A stretch of 61,907 bases of DNA from Microcoleus sp. CSU_2_2 (GTDB taxonomy: Bacteria > Cyanobacteriota > Cyanobacteriia > Cyanobacteriales > Microcoleaceae). This document shows, piece after piece, positions 8,650-17,997 of this stretch. The DNA lies in contig JAAUPI010000002.1 of the NCBI GenBank assembly GCA_012035135.1, positions 1 through 61,907 of the forward strand. The letters run 5' to 3'. Position 1 is the first letter of the stretch. Each line of letters opens with the position of its first letter. The position numbers and the translations under genes were made by a program. Under the pieces are notes generated by a model. It worked only from the letters and a program-made list of their open reading frames with translations. It was not told the DNA's origin and searched no databases.

Positions 8650-8853
8650 TCAGGATTGGCGCAATCGGCCTCTAAATTTCGATCGCTTTTTTCATATTTC
8701 TTCATCGGGAGTTAAGCTGATTGTTGTGCCTACCTATTGAAATCTTAAACAGATTGCTGTATCTTGCCTGCAACCGCAAAATCCTATTGGCTCGATCGGA
8801 CAATTTAAGATTGTCAAAAAATCGCCTATATCGCTTGACAGGAGAGCCAAAAA

Positions 8854-9390
8854 ATGCTAATCGAGGTGAACGTGGAAGACTGTTACGGGCAAGCCCAACC
8901 GTCAGCCGACCCTCTCAACCTCCCTCAGAGTGCAGCCAGCACCGAGATTTTGCCGGAAACTTGGGAAAATTGGTTCCAGGTTTGGCTGGAAAATCAGGCT
9001 GCGGACGTGCCAGCGGCCCCGGGCTACGAAGTCAGTCTGCGTTTAACCGCCGATTCGGAAATCCAAGCCCTCAACGCCCAGTATCGCCAGCAAGATCGAT
9101 CGACCGATGTCCTAGCTTTCGCAGCTTTGGAGGTAGACTGTCCTCCACTAGCAGAAATGCAATCATCTGAACCCCTATACTTGGGTGATATCGTCATCTC
9201 GATCGACACGGCTCACCGACAAGCCCAGCAGCAAGGACATCCCCTAAAGACTGAACTCGCTTGGCTGGCAGCCCACGGTTTCCTGCATCTTTTGGGTTGG
9301 GATCACCCGAATGAAGAGAGTTTAACTCAAATGCTCGATCGACAAGAAACTTTGCTGCGGGCAATAGGTCTTGCGATCCAAACAGCATAG
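8854..9390 (+). CDS. ybeY: Endoribonuclease YbeY (rRNA maturation)
   Basis: YbeY is a zinc-dependent endoribonuclease that takes part in 16S rRNA 3'-end processing and ribosome quality control in the cytosol. The 178-residue protein carries the diagnostic zinc motif AHGFLHLLGWDH at about residues 140-151, preceded by LGDIVISIDTA. The N-terminal 60 residues are longer than in Escherichia coli, as is common in cyanobacteria. AGGAG at 8840-8844 supports the ATG at 8854. The order ybeY-dgkA-trpG on one strand is common in cyanobacteria. Confidence 0.93.
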   Translation: MLIEVNVEDCYGQAQPSADPLNLPQSAASTEILPETWENWFQVWLENQAADVPAAPGYEVSLRLTADSEIQALNAQYRQQDRSTDVLAFAALEVDCPPLAEMQSSEPLYLGDIVISIDTAHRQAQQQGHPLKTELAWLAAHGFLHLLGWDHPNEESLTQMLDRQETLLRAIGLAIQTA

Positions 9391-9575
9391 CTGAGATTTT
9401 AAATTGCCTAGTGTGGGAAAATGGTGAGTATGTCAAAAATCATGTCAAGTCAAACATAACTTTCTGAAAGTACAGTCAAACTTTAGTAAAAACGGAGGAA
9501 AGTTACCTAGACTTCATGAAACCCATCGTAAAAGTCTCGCTTTCATTCATCTCTATAAGTTAAAGTTGATTGTTT

Positions 9576-10085
9576 ATGACACTACATCAACCCTCAATTT
9601 CATCCAACCACCCACAGTTGCTCGCCATGCCTCAAGACTCTCCAGTCCAGACAGTTAACGAGTCTAAAAAAGCATTAAAATACCACCGAGAACTGTCTTG
9701 GAAAATAGCCTCTAGTTTAGCTACTAGTTTTAAATATGCTTGGGCGGGCATAACTTACGCTTTTGAAACTCAGCGAAATTTTCGGATTCATACTGCTATT
9801 GGCACTTTGGCGATCGGACTGGCGCTGTTTTTGCAATTACAGCCTGTGGAAATATCTGTCATCGGCGTCACGATCGGAGTGGTTTTGGCAATGGAATTGT
9901 TGAATACAGCGATCGAATCAGTGGTAGACTTAACGGTCGGACAATCTTACCACGAACTCGCGAAAATTGCTAAAGACTGTGCTGCCGGAGCCGTTATGGT
10001 GTCGGCAATGGCCGCTGCTATCGTTGCTGCTGCCCTGTTGCTCCCTGCTTTGTGGACAGTGATTCAACACGCAATAGCCCATTAG
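9576..10085 (+). CDS. dgkA: Diacylglycerol kinase family protein (DgkA type)
   Basis: This small trimeric-type integral membrane kinase phosphorylates diacylglycerol or undecaprenol with ATP, recycling lipid carriers. The 170-residue protein has a roughly 50-residue hydrophilic N-terminal extension. The core follows with FKYAWAGITYAFETQRNFRIH, three transmembrane helices and the active-site signature MELLNTAIESVVDL. The conserved Glu and Asn residues are present. The ATG at 9576 is used; the Met of MPQDS, 18 codons later, is also possible. It lies between ybeY and trpG on the same strand. Confidence 0.9.
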   Translation: MTLHQPSISSNHPQLLAMPQDSPVQTVNESKKALKYHRELSWKIASSLATSFKYAWAGITYAFETQRNFRIHTAIGTLAIGLALFLQLQPVEISVIGVTIGVVLAMELLNTAIESVVDLTVGQSYHELAKIAKDCAAGAVMVSAMAAAIVAAALLLPALWTVIQHAIAH

Positions 10086-10258
10086 CAATTTATTTTGCAA
10101 GGCCAATTTTAGGTTTTAGATGGCTAATTTGAGGTGCTTAGTTAGACGATCGAACATAAGGGCTATTGGTGCATCTCTCTAAAATCTTCAAAATCTTGTT
10201 TCTAAGCAGTAAGTCAATCTAAAATCTAAAATCTCCAACCTAAAATCATAATTAACCC

Positions 10259-10846
10259 GTGATTATAGTCATCGATAACTACGACAGCTTTACATACAAT
10301 TTGGTGCAATATCTAGGAGAACTAGGTGCTGAGTTGCCAGTAGCAAAAGAGGTGCAAGTCTACCGTAACGACCAGATTTCCTTAGCAGAAATTCGCTGCT
10401 TGCAGCCGGCGGCAGTTGTGATTTCTCCGGGGCCAGGGCGGCCGGAAGATGCGGGCATTTCTCTAGAATTAATTAGACAGTTGGGGCCAACTCTGCCAAT
10501 TTTGGGCGTGTGTCTCGGGCATCAAAGTATCGGTCAAGTATTCGGAGGCAAAATCGTTTCTGCACCGATATTAATGCACGGCAAAACTTCTCAGGTGCAA
10601 CATGCGGGAGTAGGGGTTTTTCAGGGTGTGGAATCGCCGCTGACTGCGACTCGCTATCACAGTTTGGTAATTGAAAAGCAAAGCTGTCCCGAAGTTTTGG
10701 AAATTACAGCTTGGGTTGAGGATGGAACGATTATGGGCGTGAGACATCGGGAATATCTGCACATTGAAGGCGTGCAATTTCACCCGGAAAGTATTTTAAC
10801 GACTTCGGGAAAACAATTATTACGCAATTTTCTCGATCGACTTTAG
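10259..10846 (+). CDS. trpG: Anthranilate synthase component II / glutamine amidotransferase
   Basis: This class I glutamine amidotransferase subunit releases ammonia from glutamine for anthranilate synthesis (TrpE partner) and possibly for aminodeoxychorismate (PabB partner). The 195-residue protein has the full triad: Cys85 in GVCLGHQ, and His175 and Glu177 in GVQFHPES. The oxyanion strand [12 protein letters not shown] is also present. It starts with GTG at 10259, where [14 protein letters not shown] is the classical N-terminus. No trpE or pabB is adjacent. In cyanobacteria a single TrpG may serve both pathways; this is inferred. Confidence 0.9.
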   Translation: MIIVIDNYDSFTYNLVQYLGELGAELPVAKEVQVYRNDQISLAEIRCLQPAAVVISPGPGRPEDAGISLELIRQLGPTLPILGVCLGHQSIGQVFGGKIVSAPILMHGKTSQVQHAGVGVFQGVESPLTATRYHSLVIEKQSCPEVLEITAWVEDGTIMGVRHREYLHIEGVQFHPESILTTSGKQLLRNFLDRL

Positions 10847-10867
10847 CGAAGTTTTGAGTTTTCGCCA

Positions 10868-11358
10868 ATTTTTGGTTTGACACTCCTCGCTCTTTGATAG
10901 ACGAGGATTCTTAATTCAGCGACTGACTCTGCTATTGTAATTTGACACTCTCAGGTCTAAAGACACTGAGATTCTTAAGACGTTGCGGTCTTAATATCCC
11001 TATTACTAGGGTTCCTGGGCGCAATCCTGTTGCCAAAAATGGTAGGCTGCTATCCTTGTCTTTCAACAAGCTCCTCAAGCGTCTAAGGGTCAATGCCCTT
11101 GGTTTCGCGAAGTCCCCGCGTACTTTTTTGTGAGTATTAAATACCAGACTTTCCAGCCTGTGTATTCATTCTCATCTTAAGTATAAGGGCGAAAGCCCTT
11201 TTCACACCGCTAAAAATGTTAAGATTCAAGAAAGATTGACGGCGGTTAAAACCGCTCGTGTCGCTTACATCTCATAGCTAAAGCTGATGAGTTTTCCGCT
11301 TTCCGTCCTTGTTTTATAAAGCCGTCCTAAAAGGACGGGGTTTCAACCCATTTTTCTG
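10868..11358 (-). mobile_element. Decayed IS200/IS605-type element without tnpB core
   Basis: No intact gene lies in this 490-bp interval. Its right edge (minus-strand start), TCATCAGAAAAATGGG then a GTCCTTTTAGGAC hairpin, closely matches the sequence upstream of the tnpB remnant at 22229-22318. Its other end contains two copies of the TTTGACACTC...GATTCTTAA motif that I associate with IS200/IS605 ends in cyanobacteria. Short open stretches carry many stops. It is best read as an element that lost most of tnpB and kept its ends, and perhaps its guide-RNA (omega RNA) region. The following gene starts on this edge. Confidence 0.45.
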
Positions 11359-12141
11359 ATGAAACGGCGACAATTAATGCGTTACGCACAGACGAGTTTG
11401 CTAGCAGCTTTAGCAACTGGTTTGCCATCTGGATGGGAAAGCTATCAAGCTCAAACTACTGATTCTTTGTCGGTTCAGTGGTTGGGCCACACTTGCTTTT
11501 TGTTTTCAGGAGGCGGTGCGAGGGTGCTGGTGAATCCTTTTCGCCCCCTGGGCTGCACCGCAGGATATCGGTCTCCCAAGGTGGCTACAGATTTGATTCT
11601 GATTAGCAGCCGATTGCTCGATGAAGGGGCGATAGATGGATTTTCCGGCAATCCTGGCCTTTTGTACGAGCCGGGAGCTTATCGGTCAAATGGGCTGCGG
11701 TTGCAAGGAATTCGGACGCAAAAAGACCGGCAAGGGGGACGGCGATTTGGCGTCAACGTGGCTTGGCTGTGGCAGCAAGCGGGTGTGAAAATTTTGCATC
11801 TGGGTGGAGTTGCAGGGCCCATCGGCATTGAAGAGCAAATCTTAATCGGGCGGCCGGATGTAGTGCTGATTCCTGTCGGTGGTGGCCCGAAAGCTTACAC
11901 TCCGGCGGAAGCGAAGCAAGCTTTGCAACTTCTGAAGCCTAAGATGGTAATTCCGACTCATTTCAAAACCCAAGCTGCTGATGCTGCTACTTGCGATTTG
12001 GTAACACTAGATGAATTTCTGGCGTTAATGGATGGCACGCCAGTACGTCGATTGAATAATGATACAATTTCGATTCGATCGGCCGATTTGCCACAAAACG
12101 GTTCGGTAATTGAGGTTTTGAGTTACAGATTTAGTGCTTGA
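11359..12141 (+). CDS. Metallo-beta-lactamase-fold protein lacking the HxHxDH motif
   Basis: This is a 260-residue exported protein with a twin-arginine-like or Sec N-terminus (MKRRQLMRYAQTSLLAALATG). The fold resembles UlaG-type metallo-hydrolases: VQWLGHTCFLF near residue 40, VLVNPF, KILHLGG, PDVVLIPVGGGPKAYTP and MVIPTHF. The metal-binding loop that should read THxHxDH is replaced by ILISSRLLDEGAIDGF, and the Asp after HLG is Gly. It is therefore probably not a two-metal hydrolase; it may bind a ligand instead. Its ATG overlaps the TCTGATGA edge of the IS remnant, so its promoter and ribosome-binding site may come from that element. Confidence 0.75.
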   Translation: MKRRQLMRYAQTSLLAALATGLPSGWESYQAQTTDSLSVQWLGHTCFLFSGGGARVLVNPFRPLGCTAGYRSPKVATDLILISSRLLDEGAIDGFSGNPGLLYEPGAYRSNGLRLQGIRTQKDRQGGRRFGVNVAWLWQQAGVKILHLGGVAGPIGIEEQILIGRPDVVLIPVGGGPKAYTPAEAKQALQLLKPKMVIPTHFKTQAADAATCDLVTLDEFLALMDGTPVRRLNNDTISIRSADLPQNGSVIEVLSYRFSA

Positions 12142-12303
12142 CGATCTTTTTCCTAATGTTGCGTTATATTAAGGAAGTTTTGGTACGATCGAGAATCCAA
12201 GCAGATTTTCGATCGAGCTTAGCCTTTATAGGCATTATCTCTTGTGCATAACTGGCTAACATAAACACTCATGTCCACTGTTTAATAAGGAAACACAAGC
12301 GTA

Positions 12304-12912
12304 ATGAAAAACCAAAATTTACCTAGCTGGATGAAGTCACTGACGGGTTTTGCAGGAGTAATCGGCGCAAGCGCGCTAATTGGTTTCCCTGCTTGGGCTC
12401 ACATCAATTCCAACACCACTGTTGCTAGTACAACTCAAACTCAACAAGTTGCAGGAAACGTGAAAACTGTGGCAGCACCGGTACAAACTGCTCAGGCTAA
12501 GGATATTGTCGCGACTGCATCAGGCGATCCTCAATTTAAAACTCTAACCAAAGCTTTGGGAGCAGCAGGATTAGTTACGACTTTACAAGGAAAAGGCCCC
12601 TTCACTGTTTTTGCTCCAACAGACACAGCATTCGCAGCTTTACCAAAAGGCACTTTAGATGATTTGCTCAAACCAGCGAACAAAGCTAAACTTACTAAGA
12701 TTTTGACTTACCATGTTGTTCCAGGTTCAGTTTTATCTACTAGCCTGAAATCGGGTGATGTCACCAGCGTTGAAACAAGCCCGCTGAAAGTAGTAGTTAG
12801 CGATGGCAAAGTTACTGTGGGTGGCGCTAATGTTGTTAAAGCTGATATCAAAGCTAGCAACGGCGTTATTCACGTCATTGATAAGGTCTTGATCCCGCCC
12901 GATGCGAAGTAA
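12304..12912 (+). CDS. Secreted fasciclin (FAS1) domain protein
   Basis: This 202-residue protein has a signal peptide (about 1-32, cleavage near AWA) and an Ala/Thr/Val-rich linker. A single FAS1 domain follows at about 67-200. Its two conserved boxes are visible: [20 protein letters not shown] (H1) and ILTYHVVPG followed by [12 protein letters not shown] (H2). FAS1 proteins mediate adhesion to carbohydrate or protein partners outside the cell. AAGGAAA shortly upstream of the ATG serves as ribosome-binding site. Single-FAS1 secreted proteins are common in cyanobacteria. Confidence 0.9.
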   Translation: MKNQNLPSWMKSLTGFAGVIGASALIGFPAWAHINSNTTVASTTQTQQVAGNVKTVAAPVQTAQAKDIVATASGDPQFKTLTKALGAAGLVTTLQGKGPFTVFAPTDTAFAALPKGTLDDLLKPANKAKLTKILTYHVVPGSVLSTSLKSGDVTSVETSPLKVVVSDGKVTVGGANVVKADIKASNGVIHVIDKVLIPPDAK

Positions 12913-12956
12913 AAAGGTAGCATCCCAATTGTGCAAACATATCCGCAAGGGCGAGG

Positions 12957-13000
12957 CATTCGCGAAGGACGAAAGTCCTCACTACGAACATTCTAGATCG
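12957..13000. repeat. Interspersed AAGTCCTCACTACGAAC repeat copy
   Basis: The stretch GGACGAAAGTCCTCACTACG belongs to the same family as 157-216 and 20350-20497. It is followed by ATCGATCGGACATGATATGA at about 13008-13025, a motif also found at 229-247 and 38490-38510. It lies between two convergent genes. Confidence 0.6.
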
Positions 13001-13090
13001 CGGGTAATCGATCGGACATGATATGAGAACTCTTCGTCCTCAATACCAACCTAAACATCTGGTTAGTAGTGAGGAGGAAGAGTCATTTCT

Positions 13091-14077
13091 TCAAGCTGGT
13101 GTACTGAAAATTACCCACTGCATTAACTCTTGCCACTCAGGAGACTTAGCTAGTAAATCTGCATCCAATTCATTTCCGACATCCTGCGAAAATTCTGCGA
13201 AACATTCCGCCCAATTAATTACTGTTTCCACAGGCAAATAAGGCGTATAATTCCACGATCGCTGCAAAAATTGTACCATCTCCACGGGATGACCGGTGCG
13301 ATGCAAATACCAAGCAATCCAAACTAACGTACTGTACTTAATTTGCTTTTCCAACAAACGTATTTTATCCGGCAATTCGGGGCGAGCAAAAAAATTGTCT
13401 ATTACTGCAGCCAATGATTTAGCCTGTGGCAAGCCTTTATACATCGCACTTTGTTCGTGCTGGCGGTAGCCAACAGTTACTTGACGCAGCCAATCTGTTT
13501 CGCATCCCATTAAAGCCAAACGCAGCACTAAATCTGTATCTTCCGCTGGTGGAAATCGAGGATCGAAGCCACCAGCGCGCTCTAACCAATCGCGACGAAA
13601 CATCATCGCGCTTGGCAATACTGGTTTCCATCTCAGCCACATTTCTAAGTCTAAGCTAGGCACATTTTGCCAGGGTTTGACATCTCGAATCGGTTCCCCT
13701 TTACTGTTAACTAAGCGCCAGCCACTGTGGACAATTCCTAAATTTGGTTGTGCTGCAAACACAGCTATTTGTGCAGCTAATTTGTCAAAAAAAAAGAAGT
13801 CGTCTGCATCTAGAAATGCCACAAAGTCACCTCGCGCTAACTCAATACCGCGATTTCTGGCAATAGAAACTCCTTGATTTTGTTGGTAAATGTAGCGAAC
13901 CCGATCGCCATAATTCTCTAAAACTAATTTCGTATCATCTTTTGAACCGTCATCCACCACAACAATTTCCCAGTTAGTATAGGTTTGGTTCAAAACGCTA
14001 TCTACTGCTTGACCGATGTAAGCAGCGCAATTGTAAGCTGGAATTACTACGCTCACCTGCGGGGTGCGATCGCTCAT
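13091..14077 (-). CDS. Family 2 glycosyltransferase
   Basis: This is a GT-A fold, inverting nucleotide-sugar glycosyltransferase of 328 residues. The N-terminus VSVVIPAYNCAAYIGQAVDS leads to the UDP-sugar-binding VVDDGSKDDT, the DxD-like FLDADDFF at about residue 90, and PAEDTDLVLRLA (ED motif) near 175. There is no transmembrane segment, so it is cytosolic or peripheral. Acceptor and sugar are unknown. It stands alone rather than in an exopolysaccharide cluster. The Met at 14077 is preferred over a Met four codons upstream. Confidence 0.9.
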   Translation of the reverse strand: MSDRTPQVSVVIPAYNCAAYIGQAVDSVLNQTYTNWEIVVVDDGSKDDTKLVLENYGDRVRYIYQQNQGVSIARNRGIELARGDFVAFLDADDFFFFDKLAAQIAVFAAQPNLGIVHSGWRLVNSKGEPIRDVKPWQNVPSLDLEMWLRWKPVLPSAMMFRRDWLERAGGFDPRFPPAEDTDLVLRLALMGCETDWLRQVTVGYRQHEQSAMYKGLPQAKSLAAVIDNFFARPELPDKIRLLEKQIKYSTLVWIAWYLHRTGHPVEMVQFLQRSWNYTPYLPVETVINWAECFAEFSQDVGNELDADLLAKSPEWQELMQWVIFSTPA

Positions 14078-14240
14078 AATTAATATCAAGTTCGATTGAT
14101 TAAAACCAATATGCTCCGATGGGGCGGGTTTGCTGCCATCCTGGCTGGGAAGTCAAAATATTCACGAACCCGCCCTGACAAGATTTATTTGTTAAATCCG
14201 GTTGCATATTGATTGTACAATAATTGTAGGGTGCGTCATA

Positions 14241-15467
14241 TCAAGAATTGGCTAAGGTAAGCCGATGCGAATTCAGTAAACGATCGGGATGAATAGCTAA
14301 AAGTCTGCGATCGCCTTTGGGCTTCAAATACTTGTCAACTACTTGCAAAACCTGTTCCGGACTCGATGGCTTGCTCAAAAAATCAGAAGCACCTGTAAAT
14401 TTGGCTCGCGTCCGGTCAATTATACTGTCTTTACCTGTCAAAAATACGATCGGAGTTTCCCGAAAAGCTGGTGTTTGTCGCAAAAAATTGCAGAGAGCAA
14501 AACCATTTGTTTTAGGCATCAGCACGTCCATAAAAATAAAAGCAGGTTTGTGTTTGGCGAGAAGGCCTACTCCCTGCATCGGATCTTGAATTTTGAGGAC
14601 GCGATATCCTGCCTGTAATAAAATTTGCTCTAAAAACGCGCATACTGTCGAACTATCGTCGATACAGGCCACTAAAGGGCGACTTGGTTGTGCCATCGCA
14701 GCAGCCAAACGCCATTGTTCGATCGGCGACGGTAAATCCGGTACTGTGCGGAAATTTACTAAACCCTGTTTGATGTAATTCAGCAAAGCACGGGTTGTCA
14801 CGGTTACGCACTGCTTTCTCTTAAAAGCAATATCCCAAAGAGTATTCTCGCCGTTGAATACGTTAGCTAGAGCCTGCAAAGAATTAGAACTAAATCGACT
14901 TTGCTGCTCCTCGGATGATATTTTTAAAAGCGGTGCTTGTTCTGGCTCTACCATCCACAAACCCATTTCTTTCCACTTATCCCATAGTTGTTCTGTAGAA
15001 GACAGAATTTGATTTACTTCCGTTACAGACAGCAGCAAAGAAGGGATAACATTAGAAACATATTTTTTGGATGAACGCCACTCTCGGCGCAAACCCGACT
15101 GACCGATGAGAGCAAATAACACTTCGGAAAGACTGGTTTGGACGATCGCCTTAGCTTGTTCCAGACTCATTTCGCTTGAAGCAATGCCATGTTGTAGCAG
15201 TTGATACTCCCACAATTCGCCAGCATCAAGTTCTCTAAGATCGACTTGAAAGTTGCGGCAGTGTTGACCAACAGCCCTGTACCAGCGTCTCGCCCTGTGC
15301 CATCCTCCAGTCGCATACACCAGAGAACCCCGGAAAAAGTAAAGTTGCCATTGTTGCTCGCCTTGCTCTAACAACAATTTTCCCGTTGCTTCTTTTCGGC
15401 TCAGCAGTGCCACAGTATGAGACAACATTTTGTACCCGATTGCGGTAGCAGACATATTAACTCGCAT
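14241..15467 (-). CDS. PatA-type response regulator (PATAN/DUF4388 + REC)
   Basis: The 408-residue protein has an N-terminal PATAN/DUF4388 region (about 10-120; SRKEATGKLLLEQGEQQWQ, YFFRGSLVYATGG), a helical middle, and a C-terminal receiver domain (about 265-385). The receiver shows VACIDDSS, the phosphoacceptor Asp in FIFMDVLMPKTNG, and Lys in DFLSKP. This architecture matches PatA, PixG and TaxP1 regulators, which act in heterocyst patterning, phototaxis or pilus control. No cognate kinase or CheW gene is adjacent. A Met four codons downstream (15455) is an alternative start. Confidence 0.88.
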   Translation of the reverse strand: MRVNMSATAIGYKMLSHTVALLSRKEATGKLLLEQGEQQWQLYFFRGSLVYATGGWHRARRWYRAVGQHCRNFQVDLRELDAGELWEYQLLQHGIASSEMSLEQAKAIVQTSLSEVLFALIGQSGLRREWRSSKKYVSNVIPSLLLSVTEVNQILSSTEQLWDKWKEMGLWMVEPEQAPLLKISSEEQQSRFSSNSLQALANVFNGENTLWDIAFKRKQCVTVTTRALLNYIKQGLVNFRTVPDLPSPIEQWRLAAAMAQPSRPLVACIDDSSTVCAFLEQILLQAGYRVLKIQDPMQGVGLLAKHKPAFIFMDVLMPKTNGFALCNFLRQTPAFRETPIVFLTGKDSIIDRTRAKFTGASDFLSKPSSPEQVLQVVDKYLKPKGDRRLLAIHPDRLLNSHRLTLANS

Positions 15468-15623
15468 CCCCTGTACTCTGTTTACAACATTTTACAACTG
15501 CTGAAGAGTGGGGGCAAACAGTAATATTACTGAAATTATGGGAGATATCTAATAAAAAGGCTTTCAATAACAGGCCCGATGCCTGTTCCACAAGAATTAT
15601 GCCAGATGTCTAATAACTCCTGA

Positions 15624-15857
15624 CTAATTGCTATCTTTGGGAGGTACGGGATCGTAACCTCCGGGATGCAAAGGTTGACAGCGCAAAATCCGCTTAATGG
15701 CCATCGTTCCACCGCGCGCTACGCCAAACCTTTCTATTGCTTCGAGAGCATATTGAGAACAGGTTGGATGAAATCTACAGGCGTTAGGTAAGTAAGGAGA
15801 AATTACAACTTTGTAGCCTCGGATTAATCCAATTAGTAAATTTTTCATAGCTGTCAC
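15624..15857 (-). CDS. yidD: Membrane protein insertion efficiency factor YidD
   Basis: YidD is a small peripheral membrane protein that aids YidC-dependent insertion of inner-membrane proteins. The 77-residue product has the family signature: [35 protein letters not shown] and [14 protein letters not shown], with the three conserved Cys. A Met three codons in (15848) is an alternative start matching the common MKxLL N-terminus. It lies about 100 bp upstream of the truB stop on the same strand, without rnpA or yidC nearby. Confidence 0.93.
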   Translation of the reverse strand: MTAMKNLLIGLIRGYKVVISPYLPNACRFHPTCSQYALEAIERFGVARGGTMAIKRILRCQPLHPGGYDPVPPKDSN

Positions 15858-15964
15858 CTCAACTAATTTGGTTAGAACTACAGTTAACTGTCAACTTTAT
15901 TCGCCTCTAAATCGTCTCCACAAGCGCCAATAATACCTACTTTCATTTTTTGCCTCTTCGATCG

Positions 15965-16885
15965 CTAAAACACAATTTGAGGAGCCAAGATGCTACTTGT
16001 ATCTGAGTTAACTACTTGACCGATACCTAAAAACTGACCATCTTCATCATAAACCTGCAAGGGAGAAGGTGAGGGAATTGAAATATTTTTTTCTACTTGC
16101 CGATGTTCCATGATTTCGGCGATCGGCAGGCGTTGACCTTGAAACCAGCGTTTGGCATATTCGGGAGAAAGGACGATCGCACCTAAATGCCGCAAAACCT
16201 GCGCAGGCAAGATCGGGCAAAATTTATGTTCCTGCAATTGCATTTCTAATTCTGCAAAAGTGAGACTTTCGGCGATCGCAAAACCACTGCTTTCGGTGCG
16301 AGTCAAAGTAGCCAAAGTGCCTCCTACATTCAATATAGCACCCAAATCGCGGGCGATCGCCCGAATATAAGTACCGGCCCCGCAGGCGATCGCCACATCC
16401 AATTCTGGAAAATCCCCCGATCGCCAATCCAAAATATCCAGCCGAAAAACCTCTACATTCCTAGCAGCAACTTCCACAGTTTCGCCTTTCCTCGCTAACT
16501 CATAAAGGCGTTTTCCACCGACTTGAATTGCACTAAAATTAGGCGGAAATTGCTCAATTTTTCCGAGGAAATTCGGCAGTGCAGCTTGCACTTTTTCTAA
16601 ACTCAAATCCGGCACTGGTTGAGAGTTAAGAATTTCTCCTTCTAAATCGTCCGTGGCAGTAGTTAAACCAAAGCGAATCGTGCCTCGGTAAGCTTTATTA
16701 TGTTCGAGAAATTGCAGGAGTCTCGTTGCTTTGCCCAGGGCGATCGGCAAAACGCCAGTAACAGCAGGATCGAGGGTTCCCCCATGTCCAACTCGTTTGA
16801 GTTTCAACAAGCGACGCACTCGCCCCACGCAGTCGTGGGAAGTCATGCCCGCAGGTTTATTGAGATTTAGGAAACCATCATTCAT
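15965..16885 (-). CDS. truB: tRNA pseudouridine(55) synthase TruB
   Basis: TruB converts U55 in the T-arm of tRNAs to pseudouridine. The 306-residue protein starts [20 protein letters not shown] and has the catalytic Asp39 in [20 protein letters not shown]. The RNA-contact segments [18 protein letters not shown] and [15 protein letters not shown] are also present. The length is typical of cyanobacterial TruB with its C-terminal extension. It precedes yidD on the same strand. Confidence 0.95.
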   Translation of the reverse strand: MNDGFLNLNKPAGMTSHDCVGRVRRLLKLKRVGHGGTLDPAVTGVLPIALGKATRLLQFLEHNKAYRGTIRFGLTTATDDLEGEILNSQPVPDLSLEKVQAALPNFLGKIEQFPPNFSAIQVGGKRLYELARKGETVEVAARNVEVFRLDILDWRSGDFPELDVAIACGAGTYIRAIARDLGAILNVGGTLATLTRTESSGFAIAESLTFAELEMQLQEHKFCPILPAQVLRHLGAIVLSPEYAKRWFQGQRLPIAEIMEHRQVEKNISIPSPSPLQVYDEDGQFLGIGQVVNSDTSSILAPQIVF

Positions 16886-17020
16886 TGGTTAGTTGTTATT
16901 GGTTAGTTGTTATCGAAGAAGGGAACTCTTACCAGGGAACGGGCAACAGTTTCCTGTTCCTGTTCCCTTTTAAGGTTTCAGGCGATTGTTGACACCAATG
17001 CCCAATTTCCAATTCCAAAA

Positions 17021-17785
17021 TCAAACAATAAAGTCGGCACGAGTGATTAAACTGGGGGCAATTCCTACGATCGTAGCGAGATTTTCCTTAGTGCTTATAA
17101 GCTGAATAATTGTACTAGGGGAAGTTCCGACACCTCCGAAAACCGTGACTTGATCGAAGGTGAGTCCGGCATTCAAGCGAATTCGATCGCCACCACCAGT
17201 AAAATCTGTAATCAAATCGTTATCTGACTGACGACCGATGGCAAACGTGTCATTTCCGACGCCACCAGTTAAGGTATCTCGGCCCCTATCGCCCGAAAGA
17301 CAGTCATCACCGATGCCACCAAACAACGAGTCATCGCCGGCCCCACCAAAGAAAGTATCATTGCCCGCGCCTCCCAACAAAGTATCGCTATCTTGGTTGC
17401 CAAACAGCAAGTCATTGCCATCATCGCCACTTAGCGAATCAGCATCTTTGCCACCAAAAAGAGTGTCATCGCCTTCGCTGCCTAATACGGTGTCCCTGCC
17501 GCTACCGCCGAACAAGCAATCATTGCCAGCGTCGCCGCGGATAGAGTCATCCCCTTCGTTTCCGTAAATTGAATCGTTACCGATTAAGCCAAAAATAGTG
17601 TCAGGCCCTCCTAAACCGAAGATTAAGTCACCACCGCCAGTACCCGTAACAGAGTCAGGGCCACTTGTACCGCGAATGGCGTTGCTTGGCACGCTGGGGC
17701 TTGTACCGCTGGGGCTTGTACCGCTGGGGGTTGTTGGGGTTGGAGTTGGTCTGGGGATTGGTTGTGATGGTACTGCTGCTGGCAT
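17021..17785 (-). CDS. RTX (hemolysin-type) calcium-binding repeat protein
   Basis: This 254-residue protein has a Pro/Thr/Ser-rich N-terminus (about 1-37). About a dozen nonapeptide repeats follow (about 45-195), for example GGSGRDTVL, GGAGNDTFF and GGAGDDSLF. It ends with the usual secretion tail: DLITDFTGGGDRIRL and a hydrophobic C-terminal segment. Such proteins leave the cell by a type I secretion system and fold on binding calcium outside. No enzymatic domain is attached, so a surface or S-layer-like role is possible. No T1SS genes are adjacent. A long open frame on the opposite strand is an artefact of the repeats. Confidence 0.9.
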   Translation of the reverse strand: MPAAVPSQPIPRPTPTPTTPSGTSPSGTSPSVPSNAIRGTSGPDSVTGTGGGDLIFGLGGPDTIFGLIGNDSIYGNEGDDSIRGDAGNDCLFGGSGRDTVLGSEGDDTLFGGKDADSLSGDDGNDLLFGNQDSDTLLGGAGNDTFFGGAGDDSLFGGIGDDCLSGDRGRDTLTGGVGNDTFAIGRQSDNDLITDFTGGGDRIRLNAGLTFDQVTVFGGVGTSPSTIIQLISTKENLATIVGIAPSLITRADFIV

Positions 17786-17997
17786 TGTTTAACCCTGGAT
17801 GATGAGAAATTTGCATTTCTAAGTTAGCGAATTTTCAAACAAGTCGCACGCTGTTCTGTTAGATACCCGACTTTTTAAAGCAGTTGGGTATCTAGGTATA
17901 ATTAAAATACTAAAATGCGATCGCTGTTAGATCGTCAATTTCTTAAATAAGTCGGGATCGAGGTATAATTAAGATAGATGCGGAGGAAACACAGCTT

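Noticed and set aside
13023-13241. 72-codon + strand open frame at the end of the glycosyltransferase gene
   Set aside because: It overlaps the glycosyltransferase on the opposite strand, begins in an interspersed repeat, and shows no protein-like features.
17238-17567. Pro/Ser-rich open frame opposite the RTX gene
   Set aside because: It is the mirror of the GGxGxD repeats on the other strand; the + strand reading is low complexity and has no independent support.
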